DNA of 64,000 nucleotides from Gonatopus flavifemur (GCA_018340375.1 JAFFJZ010000001.1:17502001-17566000), one strand, 5' to 3'; positions 37,167 through 52,100 are shown, numbered from the stretch's first letter. Notes: a model not told the origin generated them from the letters alone. Made by a program: numbers and translations.

Positions 37167-40100
37167 TCATATTTCAAGCTTATTACATTCTTTAATGACA
37201 AACAGTAAAGCTTGTCGATCAGATGGATGTTCAATTCCAATTTCTTCTAGATCTTGATCATTCAGAGTCATAAACAAATCAATATCTACCTGTGAAAATA
37301 ATAAAAAAATATTGGTTAATGAATGATTAATCAATTGTATTGTATGGTTCATCCCAGCAAATTCTATTGATATAACTAATCAGTTGTATAACGATGAACA
37401 GAACGCTTGAGTCCCCTTAATTAGAAAATCTTCTTGAATATTGCAATTTTTTTCATGTTATTGAAGTTTGAATCGTTTATTGAAATGAAATGAATTTGCA
37501 GTTCAATACGAAAATACTAAAACGTGTATAACTGTGATTTTTCTAAGAACATGCTAATTGTTATATTTCATTTTGAAAGTCTAACATCACAATCAACGAT
37601 TCAAACTCCAATAATATGATTTTTTTTATTGAGTTTTGTGTTATGATGGGAATTTTTAGGAAAAACGGTTCTTTTTTATAGAAATTATATCGAATTTTTA
37701 TCTATAATTTATACAAATCTATAGACATTAGATATATTCTGTATAAAAAGATAGTCGATTCTTTCAAAAGTTTCCATCACCAGTGTTGTGATAACTAATG
37801 TTAGATTTAGTAGAATTTGTATTAGGTTTGGCAAAACTTTTCCAAAAAGATTAAAAAAAATGAATTGATATTCATGAATTTTTGCTGATTTTTCGAGAAA
37901 ATTTGTGCCAAATCAGAACAAAATTCAATATCAAATCATCTACGAAATTGTATTGAAAAATACTATACACCGTAACTTTGTAATTTTATATGCATTTTCT
38001 GTATCCCGAGGTTTGAGAACTGATTCGAAGTGGTTTCGGAGTGCTCAATACGAAAACAATGTCAGATTTTTTGACTTGGTTCAATTTTTATAATTGTTCA
38101 TACATAATTTTTATATTGAATGAATTCAAGAAATCTTATTTTATTTTCGTATTCGTATGATGGTATTTGTCTCAACTATTAATTAGTTGCCGTAACTACT
38201 TTCAGTACATGGTCAAAAATCGACTACTCGATTAGCTGCTGCAAGTATTCCTATTTTCCGGTGCAGTTACATGTAAGTGAGTTTTCAATATTTGCTATAT
38301 TAAATTCATTATAACAGTATTGTCTAGTAACTGAATTTTCATTCATACGTAATTTAAATTTCAAAAAATTTTTCAGTCACGTGAATGAAAATTGTTTCCA
38401 TCGCATGTGATGGAAACTTTATACAAAAATTTCTAACAGTATGTGACTCAATATTTTTAATTTTTACTAGGGATTGGACCACAACATTGTCTATTCCCAT
38501 TTGTACAAAACGTTGAAATAACATTTGACTCCCACAGGAAAATGAAGAACTATCATTGGTCACTCAATTTTCCCAGATTCAAAGAATATAATGCGTATAA
38601 TTTGTGATCAACCCAACATCCTGTCGTGTATATCTCGCGCTTCCTGATTTACAAACCCATTGATGCGTATATACGTGATACATTGTATATTCCACATGCT
38701 GACACCACCTGCTACACGTGTGGTGTCATATTGTGAGGTGCAAGAAACTTACGAATATACTACTGTACATATTGCTGACCCTAATGGTTCTTTAATCCTC
38801 TCTAGACTGAATTATATTTGGTATACAACGTGTGTATTCATTACATACACAATTTGGTACACGAAATAACAAAACCTTATTATAATTTTAAGGATGGAAT
38901 TTCTAATGTTAAGAACTTCCTTGGATTAAATAATTCTACAGAACTTTCACAATTATATTACATGACTGCATTTGCTGAGATGTTTTATACGTTGGATTCA
39001 TATTTTGTATTTAGAAAAAAAATTATTAGATCTATTTGAATCTCAACAGATCAAGAACATCAGATTAGATCGATTTAGATCTCAGTGAATTAGACGAGAT
39101 CTTGTCGAGTTTATATTAAAGTTTATGAAGTTTTGATAAAAACTGTATACGAATTGTGTATAAAGTATCAATATCGTGGAATATTGTGCACTCAGAGTGG
39201 ATAGCGGTCCTGGATTCCTTGGATTCCTGGAATTTGGGTTGTCCTTGCAAAAATCCTGGAGAATCCTGAATTTTCGTTTTGTGTCCTGTAGTTTTTTTTA
39301 AATTCAAAAAATTCCTTTTCTTGTTACAACTGTTTTATATTTTAGATTGAGGTTTCGAATTTTTATGAATTTTTTCCGTCTGTGGGAATTCTCCGGTTCA
39401 CGTATACTTTTTTCAGAGTGTCTGAGACGAATCATTCCTCTTGCAATTTGTTTAAATCATTGAGTATACGAGACCTATTGATTTGGATAATGATTGGATT
39501 TTGAAAATATGGCAAGAGAATGAATTTTGCCGATATTGACCATTTGTGATTCAATTTTCCATAACTCCGATGAAAATGCACAGATCAAAATGAATTCCTT
39601 CAAGGAAAACTCCATCCAGATGAGAGAATTGAGAGATGAGTTTTTGGAGCTCTGAAGTCTGGACGAGAAGTGGTAGCTGTAATATCAATTTACGTGGTGA
39701 TCTGATCGGGATTTGAGGGGTAGACATGCGTAAAAACGAAGAATATCGACGGCAATCTCAGTTTTTCTAAATTTGAATATCTGTCAAACGTTTTGAGTCC
39801 AAATTTTTCTACATTTCTGGAGAGTCTGACGAAGAATTGATAACAGTGGGATTAATTCACGCGGTCACTTAATTGGGTTTCCAAGAGCAACAAATCCTGC
39901 AAAATGATGTGGAACCTTCTCATCCTCAATTTTTCCGACATTCCCCAATAGATTATACTGTAAACGAAAAGTGATCGCAGTAGGATCAATTCATGCGGTA
40001 ATCGGATAGATATTTGAGAGGTAGATATGCGTGAAAACGATGGATTTCGAGGGAAATTACAGTTTTTTATACTCTCCACAATCGGGGAACGTCTTGAGTT

Positions 40101-43100
40101 GGAATTTTTTAACATTTCTCAAAACTTTCTCACAAAGCGGTGATGACAATGGAATGAATTTACACGGTCATCTCATTAGGATTTGAGGAGTAGGGACGTG
40201 TAAAAAACTATGTCTTCGCGGAAAATCATCCCGAGTCGAAATTTTGCTTCTACGCTACAGAAACTACTTGAGCCTACTTTCCCGCTCCGAATATTTTTTG
40301 ATTCTATTTCCCTACTCCACAATCTGCTGCTTCTAAATAGAGCCTGATTCTTCTACACTGGGAGAAAAAATTCTTGGGAAGATTAAAATCTTTACTTGAA
40401 TACTCGTAATGAAATGATCAGTTAATTTGAATGGAATTTCGTTGAATAGATCAAGTATCCATTTTCATTGACAAAATATTTTGTACAATATTAAATATTT
40501 GTTTGATCGAATGAATATCTGTTGATTCAATAAAACTTCATTCAAATTAATATTTTGTTGCGACTATTCAATCAACGATTTGATTGTTCCCGAGAATTTT
40601 TTCTCTCGGCGTATGTGTTGGATTTTTTGAATGATCATATTACATAAATCGCATTTTCTATCAATTGAAAAAAAATGTCAATTCAATTCAAATTATGTCA
40701 CTCATACCAATAAATTTCCCATTCGAATATGAATCTAATAATTTTACTTGATTGGAACGAAATATGCACCTCATTCGAATAAACTCTCATTCATTTCATG
40801 GAATGAAATATTTTTGGAATCAAATGAAATTCTTCCACCCAAACGAAAATCTATGAGGTTTCTTTCTTAAATGAATGATTTATTTGAGTGTATAAAAAAT
40901 AGGGTACCCAACTAAGATTATAAGAGGAAATTCACAACAAAATTATCAAATTCTATTGACTGGTACTGACACATAAGCTTGATTATCAAAATATGACTGT
41001 TTAAACATGTTTTTGTGAACTAGGAATAGGATGATTTGTCAAATGAATTTGTACATGGAAATACGAAAGCTTACGATTACTTTAAACAAACTGTGAGTAT
41101 GAAATTTCAATCCTACCCATCACCATCACATTTTCTACAGCACTCGTAATCTTTCGTATTCTCATGTAAAAATTCAATTTATAAATCTTTCTATTCCTAG
41201 TTTATTGGAAGAATGAAAAAAAGTCATATTTTCGGGCTGCATTATTCTCCGTGTAGAGGCGGTAGGGTCAAAGAGGTGAACCTTGCACCCGCTTTGCTTC
41301 TACAAGTGGTGAAATAGGAAATTTCTACTACTTTTACGGGCTAAGTAGGAGATGATATCTCATTGAAACAGCTCCTACTTTCCTATCTGATGCTTTTATT
41401 GAAAAGAGGATTATTAGCAGCAAAGTGAAGGCAATATTTCGACTCGGGAGAGCAAATGTCGAAACATCGGGACATACATCATTGCATTATTTATTGAATA
41501 ATCTTCATGAAATTTTTTTCATCATAAACGTCCTGGAAAATTCACAATCTTGTCCTGAAAATCCTGGAATTGTCCTGGGATTCGGGAGAAAGAATTCGCT
41601 ATCCACCCTGGCACCACTACTGGATAGTAACACGCGTCTAGTTAGACCCCCGCCCTAATTCAAGTGGGGTATTTTGGTGTAGAATTTTGGGAAAATCGTT
41701 TTTTTCCTTTGCAGGGTCCCCCCAGACATGGAAAGTCAGGGAACGTTTTCAAAATGCCCCATTAGTCGGGGAAATCCATTCAAATTCATAAAAAGTGAGG
41801 GAAAATTGAAGTATTTGATTTCAGCGGAAAATTTTCAAAGAGTAATGTCCACTTGTGTATTTTTTACCCAGCCAGCATGAATGATCAATTTGAATTCATA
41901 AAGATTTCCCAAAGACCTTTTGAATAGGCCCCGTTATGCGAACAATAGTGAATTCAATAAGAATTCGATGAATTCCAGATGAAAACGTATTGAATGCCCG
42001 CAGAATTCATTAGGAAATCTTAACACGAATTCTTTCTGAACATTAAGTTGTTCGTTAAAAGTTCGTTAAGAATTCAAAATATATGTTCACAATGAATACA
42101 TATTCATGAGCATAACGGGAACTCTTGTGCTGTATGGGTGAAGTATAAATTTCATCGAATTGCCTTGCGATTTTGTTTGCGAATACCATTCCTTTGGTTT
42201 GGTTCAAAACGCGATGTCAGAAGAATGAGTATCCACAATTGATCTATTACCTGCGCTTATTTCATTTTAATTCGTAGATCACCTTCAAACGCTTCAAAAG
42301 TGCGATACCATTCAAAGGCGTATCCAAAAATTCACTACCTTGATTAATAATAAATTACATGCGTAGGATCGCGCATTGCCGCAAACCTTAAATGGATACT
42401 AGCGCATAGGTGGCTCCATTTGATGGCATTTTTTTCCGCAAAAAAAATTCGAAACTAAACGCATAAAAAAGTCTGAAATTTTCAGGGATGAATCTTGAGT
42501 TCTTGAGAAATTCTGTGCCCGTTCTTGAGAAAGGATCCGCTAGTGAAGAAATTTCATAGAACTTCATGTCAAGATTTAGCTCTATTGCAAATTATATAAA
42601 ATTTCTATAGAACTTCGATGAATAATTTTTCTCTCCATGACTTTCTATGGGTTTTTCTATAAAAATTCCATACAGTTTGCATAGAGCCAAATCTTGACAT
42701 CAGATTCTATAAAAATTTTTCATTAGGACTCTGCGTGTGCTATCTGGGTTTACTTATTCCAGAGTCACCCTGGTGGAAAAATTCGGAATAATTCTCTAAA
42801 GAACTCTTTAAAAGTCTTCAGAACTCTGAATAAGATTTTCAAAGAGTTCTTCAGAGAATCATTCCGAATTATTTCACAAGGACAGGGAAAATTTTGAACA
42901 GGATCAGTGAAAGTCAGGAAAAGTCAGGGAAAATGACTCTTTAAATTTTGGGGGACCCTGCTTCGGCATATTTTCGAAGTTTAGACTTTTAATGATATGT
43001 CCTCGAAACGATTTTTGTCAGGAAATATAAGTATAACCTAGCATTGTATGACCGACACTGTAGAATAAGGTAGTGCAAAGAACTGATGATTTTTTTTCTT

Positions 43101-46100
43101 CGTGTCTCGTATGAAAATATATTAGTTTTTCATGTTTCAATAGTTCTCTCCCAAGATCAGCTCGAACAAAAATTTTTTCAGGAGTCGCTCAAGACTCAAA
43201 ACATCAAAAGCAATGAATTAAAAAATTTTCATAAATTCTGAACGACCTTGAAAAATGAACGTTCTGAGCTGTAACTCCGAGGGAGTTACTATTGTCTCAA
43301 GTACTAAATTTTAGCACATCGGAAAACAAAATTGAAAAATAAAAAAATGAACATTACCCAGAAAGAGTTCTGAAAGAATTCTCAATGAGTACAATGTATT
43401 CATATAGAACTCTTTCAGAACTCTCGTGCTACCTGGGTAACTATTTTCAGAATTTAAAAAATGTATGGAGAACCATACAGTACTTCCATGTTCCTGGAAT
43501 TGGTATAGAGCAGCCTGCGATTCTTTAAAGAGACACTCTTCTGCGTGTAGTTTACGCCATCTGTTTCTTTGGCTACGGATCAAAAAGATCCCGAGTGACC
43601 TTTACGAATGTTTTTGAAAGTGTGACATCAACGGGTTAAAAGATTAATAAAAGATAGTACCTGATCCATCCATGGAAGGTTGGCTTCGAACAGCTTTTTT
43701 TGCCGTAGAAGATGATGAATTCGCAAAAGTTGAATTTGAATTGTTCAAATGAGTGCTTAACGAAGAATAAGGATCCATACCTTTTCGTTAGCATACCTTG
43801 CTTATAAGGAAAAGTCTATCTTCCTTGAAGAGGTTCTTTTGAATTCAAGCAACTTGTTCGTACAAAGCAGCATTTTCCTTAAACGAGACATTTTTTATGA
43901 CACAAATGCAAATTTTAATGTAAAATCAGTTCCTTGTTTACAAGGGTGCAGTGGTTATGTTAAAAAGTACCGCTTCAAGATATCGATGTCGAATCAACCG
44001 CCATTCCGGGCTTATCCACATTCGAGCCAACTGAGGCCGTATGAATCGAAGCCGATAGACGACTCTGAGCTTGTAGCCCGAGTACCAGTTTTTGAAGGGA
44101 GATTTAAAAATCAGAATTACACTTTGATACAATTCATCACACTGAGAGAATTTTCTTTCAAAAATTACTGTGAAATTTCAGTAACTCAAGGGACAAGTGG
44201 GAATTTTTCAAAACATTAGTGTGCAGCCTGTAAAGATGAGTGAGTTTCCAAACAGTTGAAAGGGATATTTCTCTCTACATTTTACAAAATGCACAGTAAC
44301 TTTTTTAACAATTCCCAATTGTCCCTTGGGTACTGGAATTTCACGGTAATATTTCAAGTAAAATTCTTTCAGTGCAATAGCAAATAAATTTTCACCGTTC
44401 TTCTTATATCGTACATTGAAAAACACTTTAAAATAATAATATAATTAAACATATAATTTCCTTCCAGGAACACAGACTTTTCCTCCCAAACAAGGTATGC
44501 CAACAAGAAGAAATAGATCCCTATTCTACGTTAAGAACTTATTTGAACAATTTAAATTCCACTCCTGCGAATTCAGAATCTTCTGTGCCAAAAGAAGCTG
44601 TTAGAAACCATCTTTCCATGGATGGATCAGATATTATCTTTTATTGATATTTTACATTTGTACTGCGCTTCAGTTATGGTCACATAGTGATCAGGTTCAT
44701 CTGATTCGATTCGAAAACATGAAAATTTTTTCCTGCAATCTGCATTATTACAATATTTTGAAAGCGTGCCAATTTTGCGCGTTTTTCTATATTTGCATTG
44801 TCTACATAAACGAAGAAGCCATGTGCTCATCAGCAGTGTATTTTTGCTACCTCGATAGAGAGAGCTTAGTACACGGAGAAAAAGAAATTTTTGGAAATTA
44901 CTACATTCCTACCAAATTGGCAGGATATAAGAAAATATCACTGTTATTGATAGACAGTAACGTGTAGTAAAAATGAATGATCAACAGAATATTCTCCAGT
45001 ACGAGCGTGTAAACTTCTGCATGATAAATTAAATATTTTTACTACACTTCTATATCAATAACAGTGATATTTTCTCTCATCCTGCCAATTCAGTAGGAAT
45101 GTAGTAATTTGTAAAACTTTATTTTTCTCCGTGTAATCATGCGAGACGGTCAACAAAATTGTTGATATCAAAAATCAGAAAAATTATATGTTTAATCGAA
45201 AAAACTTCTTTTACTTCATCCATCTGTGTATCTGTAAGAATTTCCATCCACATCATCATTCGCATCATCCGATTCATCGTATCAATTTGCTTGCAGTCGG
45301 ATAACCAAAACAGAATTACGAGCGTTCGCAAAATCACAATTTTTGAAAACATGTTTCCTTTCCCCTCTCCATTCTTCTGTGAAGATGGGGTTGAAACCAA
45401 TGCAAGATACTGTACATAACTTTGGCTGAAAATTCATATTGATCAAATAACAAAAATGGAAGATATCCGCAAAATAGCGGCATCCATGAAACTTCAAAAT
45501 TTCCTGTAGAAGTTCAGACCTTACCCTTTTTTTTCCTCCATATCAATTTGCCTGAAACTTATATCATATAATCAACAACTCATGAATTGACTATGCTCGA
45601 AATTTCATGTTGTTGGCATGATGCGAACATGAAAAAGGTATGTTTTGAAAATATTGCCAAATGATGCGGATCGCAAAACAGAACAAATTTCCACAGTTGT
45701 CAACCGATTCGGATGAAACTTACATGATACCACTACTGGGTCATAATTAGAACGTGGTATAAGTTTCATAGCAATCGCCCAAGCAGCACCAGAATATACT
45801 ATGAACGTTCTTCGAATATTCGAAATATGTTCGATGCACACTGAGAGAAGAGCGATTTGGAGGATCAGTAAATAGTATTATATTTGATCGATAAATCTGA
45901 ATATTACTGAACTTTCAGCGACGTTTCACGAAATTTCAAGAAACATTATTGAAATTTTGCTTTACATTACTCAGTGTTCTACAATCGTTATTATATAATA
46001 CAATATTCACGACCAAATTCGCTGTGTGTCACTCAATTCCTAAACGTCTAGTAATTGAGTGACACACAGCGAATTTGGTCGTGAATATGGTATTATATAA

Positions 46101-49100
46101 TAACGATTGTAGAACACTGAGTAATGTAAAGCAAAATTTCAATAATGTTTCTTGAAATTTCGTGAAACGTCGCTGAAAGTTCAGTAATATTCAGATTTAT
46201 CGATCAAATATAATACTATTTACTGAACCTCCAAATCGCTCTTCTCTCAGTGCACATAGAACATATTTCGAATATTCGAAGAACGTTCATTCGACGTCCG
46301 CTATATTTCCGAAACGCGCCATCCGATCGATACCGAAATAGGCCTCGAGTCCTCTCCTATCCACTCAGAAATTGACGGATGGTCCAGTACCGGTTCGATG
46401 CGGGCTGCCAGTGTCCAACCGTTGGCGGCCGGTGTCGGTCGGAGTACGGAATGATAACGCCAAATAACTCTGATCCGGTACCAGTTACCAACATCAATTC
46501 AGTACTGGAAATAAGTGTGGTTCCGACATTGAGAACTAATACTACTATAGTATTGATCGCTATTCAAGTACCGAAGACTGTTACTCAATCGTTATTTGCG
46601 CTGTTGTAACTCTGGAAGGTTTTAAATGCATTATCAAAATTTCTGCACTAGGGCGAATTTAGAGTGAAATCTACTATTGGATCATGCAAACTGGCAGCTT
46701 ATATCAAGCCGGTACTGGACCATTCGTCGATCTTTACGTGACCAATCAAGTCTTCTCTCAAAGTACACGAAATATTTATTCACATTGGTTCGGTACGGAA
46801 TCAACGTTGGAGGCCAACGCTTGCGTACTAAAATTGTGCCGTTGTTAATCCTACATTGATGGAAAAGTGGTCAATAACGGTTGGTTCAAATATCGAACCA
46901 GGATCAACACGAACTTGAAAAGAAATCGGTTAAGTACCGATCCGCAATCGGCAGACAACCGTTGGTGGCCTATACCTTTTCATTACCGATCCGTTCGTCA
47001 CCATCGGCTCAGTACCGGAATTTCTACGTGCACTGTAAAAAAAATTTGTTGAATTCCAAACAAAAATGCTTGGAAATTTACAAACTTGGTTTGGAAAAAT
47101 AATTTCCGAACCTTTTTTGTAAATTGCCAAACAAAAGTTTGTGAATTGTCAAAAATCTTCGTGAATTCACAAAATTTTTTGAATGTATACAAACTTTTGT
47201 TTGGTAATTTACAAAAAAAGTTTGTGTAAAAAACTGCCAAACTTCTTTGGCAGTTTAGGAAGTATATTTTTTACAGTGTCGGTAGCCAAACATACTGGAA
47301 AAAAATTATCCCGATCGGTGCATTCTGCACTGAGAGAAGTGGAATGTAATGATTACCATGTACAAATAGTAATTGAAGGACAGCTTCGTGAATTTGGTTT
47401 CGGATACTATGGAGAATCGTAGCAATGTTCATGCACATGGGAATGGTTACCATTTACATGAAGATGGATACCAAATAACATAGTCGACATCATCAACTTA
47501 GAGATTCTGTCATTCAACTACCATTTTCGCATGGTAATGGTTACAGTTCACTTTTCTCGGTGTGAGAGGAGCTATCGTGCGCCAAAAAAATCGTGTGCAC
47601 GCACGCACACACACAAACACACACACACACACACATTGTTGGGAATCGAATTTGTTCGACGTTCTAAAGCGTTTGGCAAAAGCGAAATAACCCCTCCCAA
47701 TCAGAAAAAACTGAAGTATGCCAATGTTGACAACAGGTGGAGTACAGTGCCAGTATTGGGCCCCCAAGAGTCGGCTAGCACATACCCAGTATGGAAAAGC
47801 GTTATCATTTCGGACAAATGCCAGTACTGCTGCAGTACAGACCACCAGTACCCCGCCAGTCTTAGCCGGTACTGGCGCAGTACTGCGCCAGTTCTTAAAT
47901 TCTGATTGGGCTTCTGCATAGCGGATTTTTGACCGTATCACAATACTTCCATTTCCTTACGTATAAGGAATATGGAAGTAAAATAGTAATTTTTTCGTGC
48001 CACCCTAATATACATGCTGACAAATACAGGCCAAATTTGCAGTGTTTTCAGATCTGTTTGGATCTGGTTAGTTCTCTGGTTGAAAAAAAACCATTGATTC
48101 TCGTCAAATCTCATTGAGTCTTGTACAATGTCCTGACCACATCCCATTAAATTTTATCTCATCAGATACATGGATTTTTTTAACCAGGGTTGTAATCATG
48201 TTTACCCGGATAAACATCGCTAAATGATTTCTCCCTCATAAGTTTACCTCTTGTTCTAAGAAAATAGGAATATGGTGACATAATCCAAAATGTTTCAACA
48301 GAATAACGAGTTTAGCCTCCTGTGAATTAGCGACCATCCCTTTCGGAGGTGTTCTGTAACGTGGCGGAGTCGGCGTATTCTCTCCAAATACATTCTCTTC
48401 GTCCATGTGAGGCGGTAAATTTGGAGATCTAGTCGGACTGTACCCTGGTGAAAAATCAAGATCTATGTTTGGAACGTCATCATCTTCATCATCATCATCA
48501 TCATCCTCCGAATTCAAACTTATGGACCGAACGAACTTCGATCTAAACACAAATTCAATTTCCTCAATATTCAATTCTACATTCAACATTGTAGTTTGTA
48601 ATGATAAATATTATCTTACCTTGAAAATACAGTTGCAGCGGAAGATGTATTCTTTTTATTAATTGGCGTCACTTCTGTTTCATTCATTGCCTGATAATTC
48701 TTCATAATATCATCAAAGTCCGAATTACACACAGTTTTTGGTATGATACATCCTTTCGGAGATGCAGGAAATTGTTGATTATGAATGTAGTTCAGAGTAG
48801 GCGATATGACACTAGGTGGATCTACGCCATTCAATTGCTCTGATATCAAGTTCAAATACAGGGATTTCTTATTGTTCGATTTTTTAACAGTTTCAACATC
48901 AGTTGACGAATCGATGAACTCAGTAATGATTTTAGGTATCTCTCTAAACTTTTTGTTTTTACTATCCTTACAATAATCCACACTGTCATATTCGTTTGTT
49001 TTTCTTTTTCGACTCAATTCCGGTCGAACTTCTATGTTGTCGGATGTATCTTTCCAATATTCTTCCAAGTCAAACGATTTTACGAAACTCGAAATTTCGG

Positions 49101-52100
49101 GAATCATGGAACGTTTCATTACGAATTGAGTGTATTTATCTGACAAAATGAGAAACATTAAATTTTTTCCTGCGATAGGCAATAATAAGGATATGAAAAA
49201 CAAAACCTTTACTTACTAATATCAGTCAAATCTATACCTAAATTTAATAAATGAGAAAAAAGATTTTTATCATTCCTCATGGCAGCTACGCATAACGGTG
49301 TGATATCGTCGTTAACTGTGTTCGATAACATCGATGGACAGGAGTTATAAACAATTTCAAACATTTTTTTGTCAATAGCTGTTGCTAAACCAAGTACAGA
49401 CATGCCTTGAAAAGATTATTGAAGATTAATATTGAGTTTTCGTAAATGTTGTTGAATAATGAAAACAACGGAGAGCGATTCGAACCAAGATACGTTGATT
49501 TATCGGCGTTACATTTGTGCTTTAAAAGCAAGTTGACCATATCTGTATTTCTGTTGCGTATCGCTTGCATCAAAGGTGTCCATCCAAATGCATTTTTTCT
49601 ATCTATCACGTTCGGATCCTTGTTATGTTCTAAAATTTTTTTTGCGATTTCTAGACAACCATTCGCTGCACTGATGTGTAATAAATTCTCTCCATAATTA
49701 TTCACGGTGTTCAATGTGTAACCTGATGATTAAATCATTTGACTTAACGGCATTCACCACCTTCCCAAAAAGTTACTAGATTCCAAAATCGCCCCCCCCC
49801 CCCGTTTTCTCAGAAACGAACAAATAAAATGAAAAATAAAGAGTAGCTGCACTTTCTTTGATATGCTAAGAAGATGCACCTGCTCATTAAAATCCATTAT
49901 ATTCATTAATCGTTGAGAAAACTGGGGGGAGAGATCTAGTAACTTTGCCTCTGATGAATGCCCTTAATGAAATACTTTATACAAGGTGTCTACTGTTATC
50001 GAGAAATTCGATTCCAGGACTTTTCCAGGAGTTTCCAGGAGGACAATCAATTGAAAAGTTCTAGGACTGTGATAATTTTGTTTCGTTATGCATCTTTGAG
50101 GATGGGATGAGCTCGTTAGACGTCGAATAAAGAGATAGAGACACATCAACGTGTATACAGGGTTGCAAATTCGCAAGTGCACTTAAGAAAGGTTCTTCTC
50201 AAGTCCTACTCATTGTTCATTTCAGAAAATTCCTAATCGATTGGTCTATATCCCATAGAGACAAATTTTTGCAAGTTTTTCATCAATTTGCTCCAGCACT
50301 TGGTGAAATTTGCAAGTGAAGTTTGAAAAAATCCTCACTCTCGTGACCTATAAATTTCTCATTTCAGAAGATTTTGAATCGATTGGTCTGTACCTTATAA
50401 AAACAAATTTTCACAAAGTTTTCAAAGACCCGAACCAGCACTTGGTAAAACTAACAACCCCGGCAATAATACAACGTGTAAACCAGGGCTGTGGAGTCGG
50501 AGTCGGGAGTCGGAGTCGGAGTCGAGGAGTCGTGGAATGATGGATGGAGTCGAAAGGAGAGTCGGAGTCGAATGTTATTTCATCGACTCCGACTCCACTT
50601 TCGACTCCTGATAAAAAAAGTTAGTTTTCATGAAAGTACGTTAGAAAAATATTACGGGAACGTCCTGTAGTATATGAAAAGAACGTTTTCAGAACGTGTT
50701 TTGCTGCATTAAAAGTGAAAATGCTGTAAAAATATGTGCTTTTGGAGGTTAAGACTCGCAGAACCTAGGCTATGTTTTTAAAACATTCAGAGAACTTCGT
50801 GTGCTCTTTGGAATATATTTTCATTTCTTTGACTCATTTTTGAAAATACACATATTCAATCTTCTGATCATTCAATTGTAATAAACTCATATTACATTGA
50901 GAGAAAAAAAATCTTGAACTAAGAAAATATTGGTCTGACCGAGTCCGATCCGATATTTTCTTGATTCAAGAAAACTTTCTTCGAAAGAAGACATTACTCA
51001 GTTTGAAACTATACAGTGTGATATAGACAAAATTTTCTTACTCCAAGTACATATTTTCTTGAGATAAGAAGAAAAATATATTCTTAGATCAAAAAAATAT
51101 GTTCTTCTGATTAAGTTAATTTTTTTCTCAGTGTAATAGATTCCAACAGTGGTTCCATAATGAACTCTTATGGATCTCAGGTGCATCAGTTGAGAGATGA
51201 AATTTGCATGCAAAAAATTTTTTCAATTTTTCTCCAACACAAACGAGGAATCCATATGTGAATTTATGGACAATGTATTTCCACACGTTGATTCGAAGTT
51301 CAAAGTGTAATGTTTCGAGATCAAATGCATAGAATTCTCTGTTGACATAAATAAGATAAATCAAGAAATGAGAGTAGGAATTGATGTGTTTGTTTTCATG
51401 ATCTGTTCGGTAAGAAGGTGCTATAATTCTTCATATCAATGGAAATATAAAGGTATGAGAATGGAAAAAGAGAGTCATAGAACATCTCTAAGTGAGAATG
51501 TAACGTCCCCGTAAAACTGAGATCATTCAAAGAATTCCCAGCAAAAAATCTTGAATTGAAAAGAATAGAAAAGAATTGAAATTGAAGAATTTGAATTCGA
51601 TTTTTGAAGTCATAGAATTCATTTTGAAAAAATTCTATTCTTGTCTATTCTAACATATTCCAAGTGAAATCTTATTCCAAACGTGCTATTCAATTTTAAT
51701 TTTTCTAATGTCAAATTCAGAATACAACTGCTATGTTGTGAATTAATATGTTGTTGATGACACTGGTATCGCGATTTTCAATTCTAGGGCAAGACTTCAA
51801 AGAAGAGTAGCAACTGAATTTTAGACACAGAATTACAATCCAAATATTTCTATTTCTTTCTATTCTTTTGATACAAACTTCGAATTGAAAAGAATTCAAA
51901 ATAGGATTTTCCTATTCTTTTCCAATTCTTTTTCATTCCAGATTTTTTGCTGGGTTGATTCTTATCAAAATTAAATTTTTCCAATGAGAAATGTACAAAT
52001 TTCGAATTAGTACATTTCTCATTTCAGACTCAAATGCTTCTAAATAAGTTCGAATCACTTTTCATCAGAGATTTGCACTATCAATCGTTCTGAATGATTT

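Noticed and set aside
14960..42960. Target-site duplications for the CAGGGTCCCCC element copies
   Set aside because: Flanking 8-mers at 41704/42961 do not match, and those at 14952/17756 agree only with shifted alignment.
43663..43787. Exon-like sequence considered as an extra exon of the ANKS3-like gene
   Set aside because: The exons at 48248 and 37289 already join in frame within one SAM helix; an insert there would break the domain.
49793..49804. C-run and the G-run at 17741-17752 as assembly gaps
   Set aside because: They are short homopolymers; the second falls where a TIR ends in G-rich sequence, so decay is enough to explain it.
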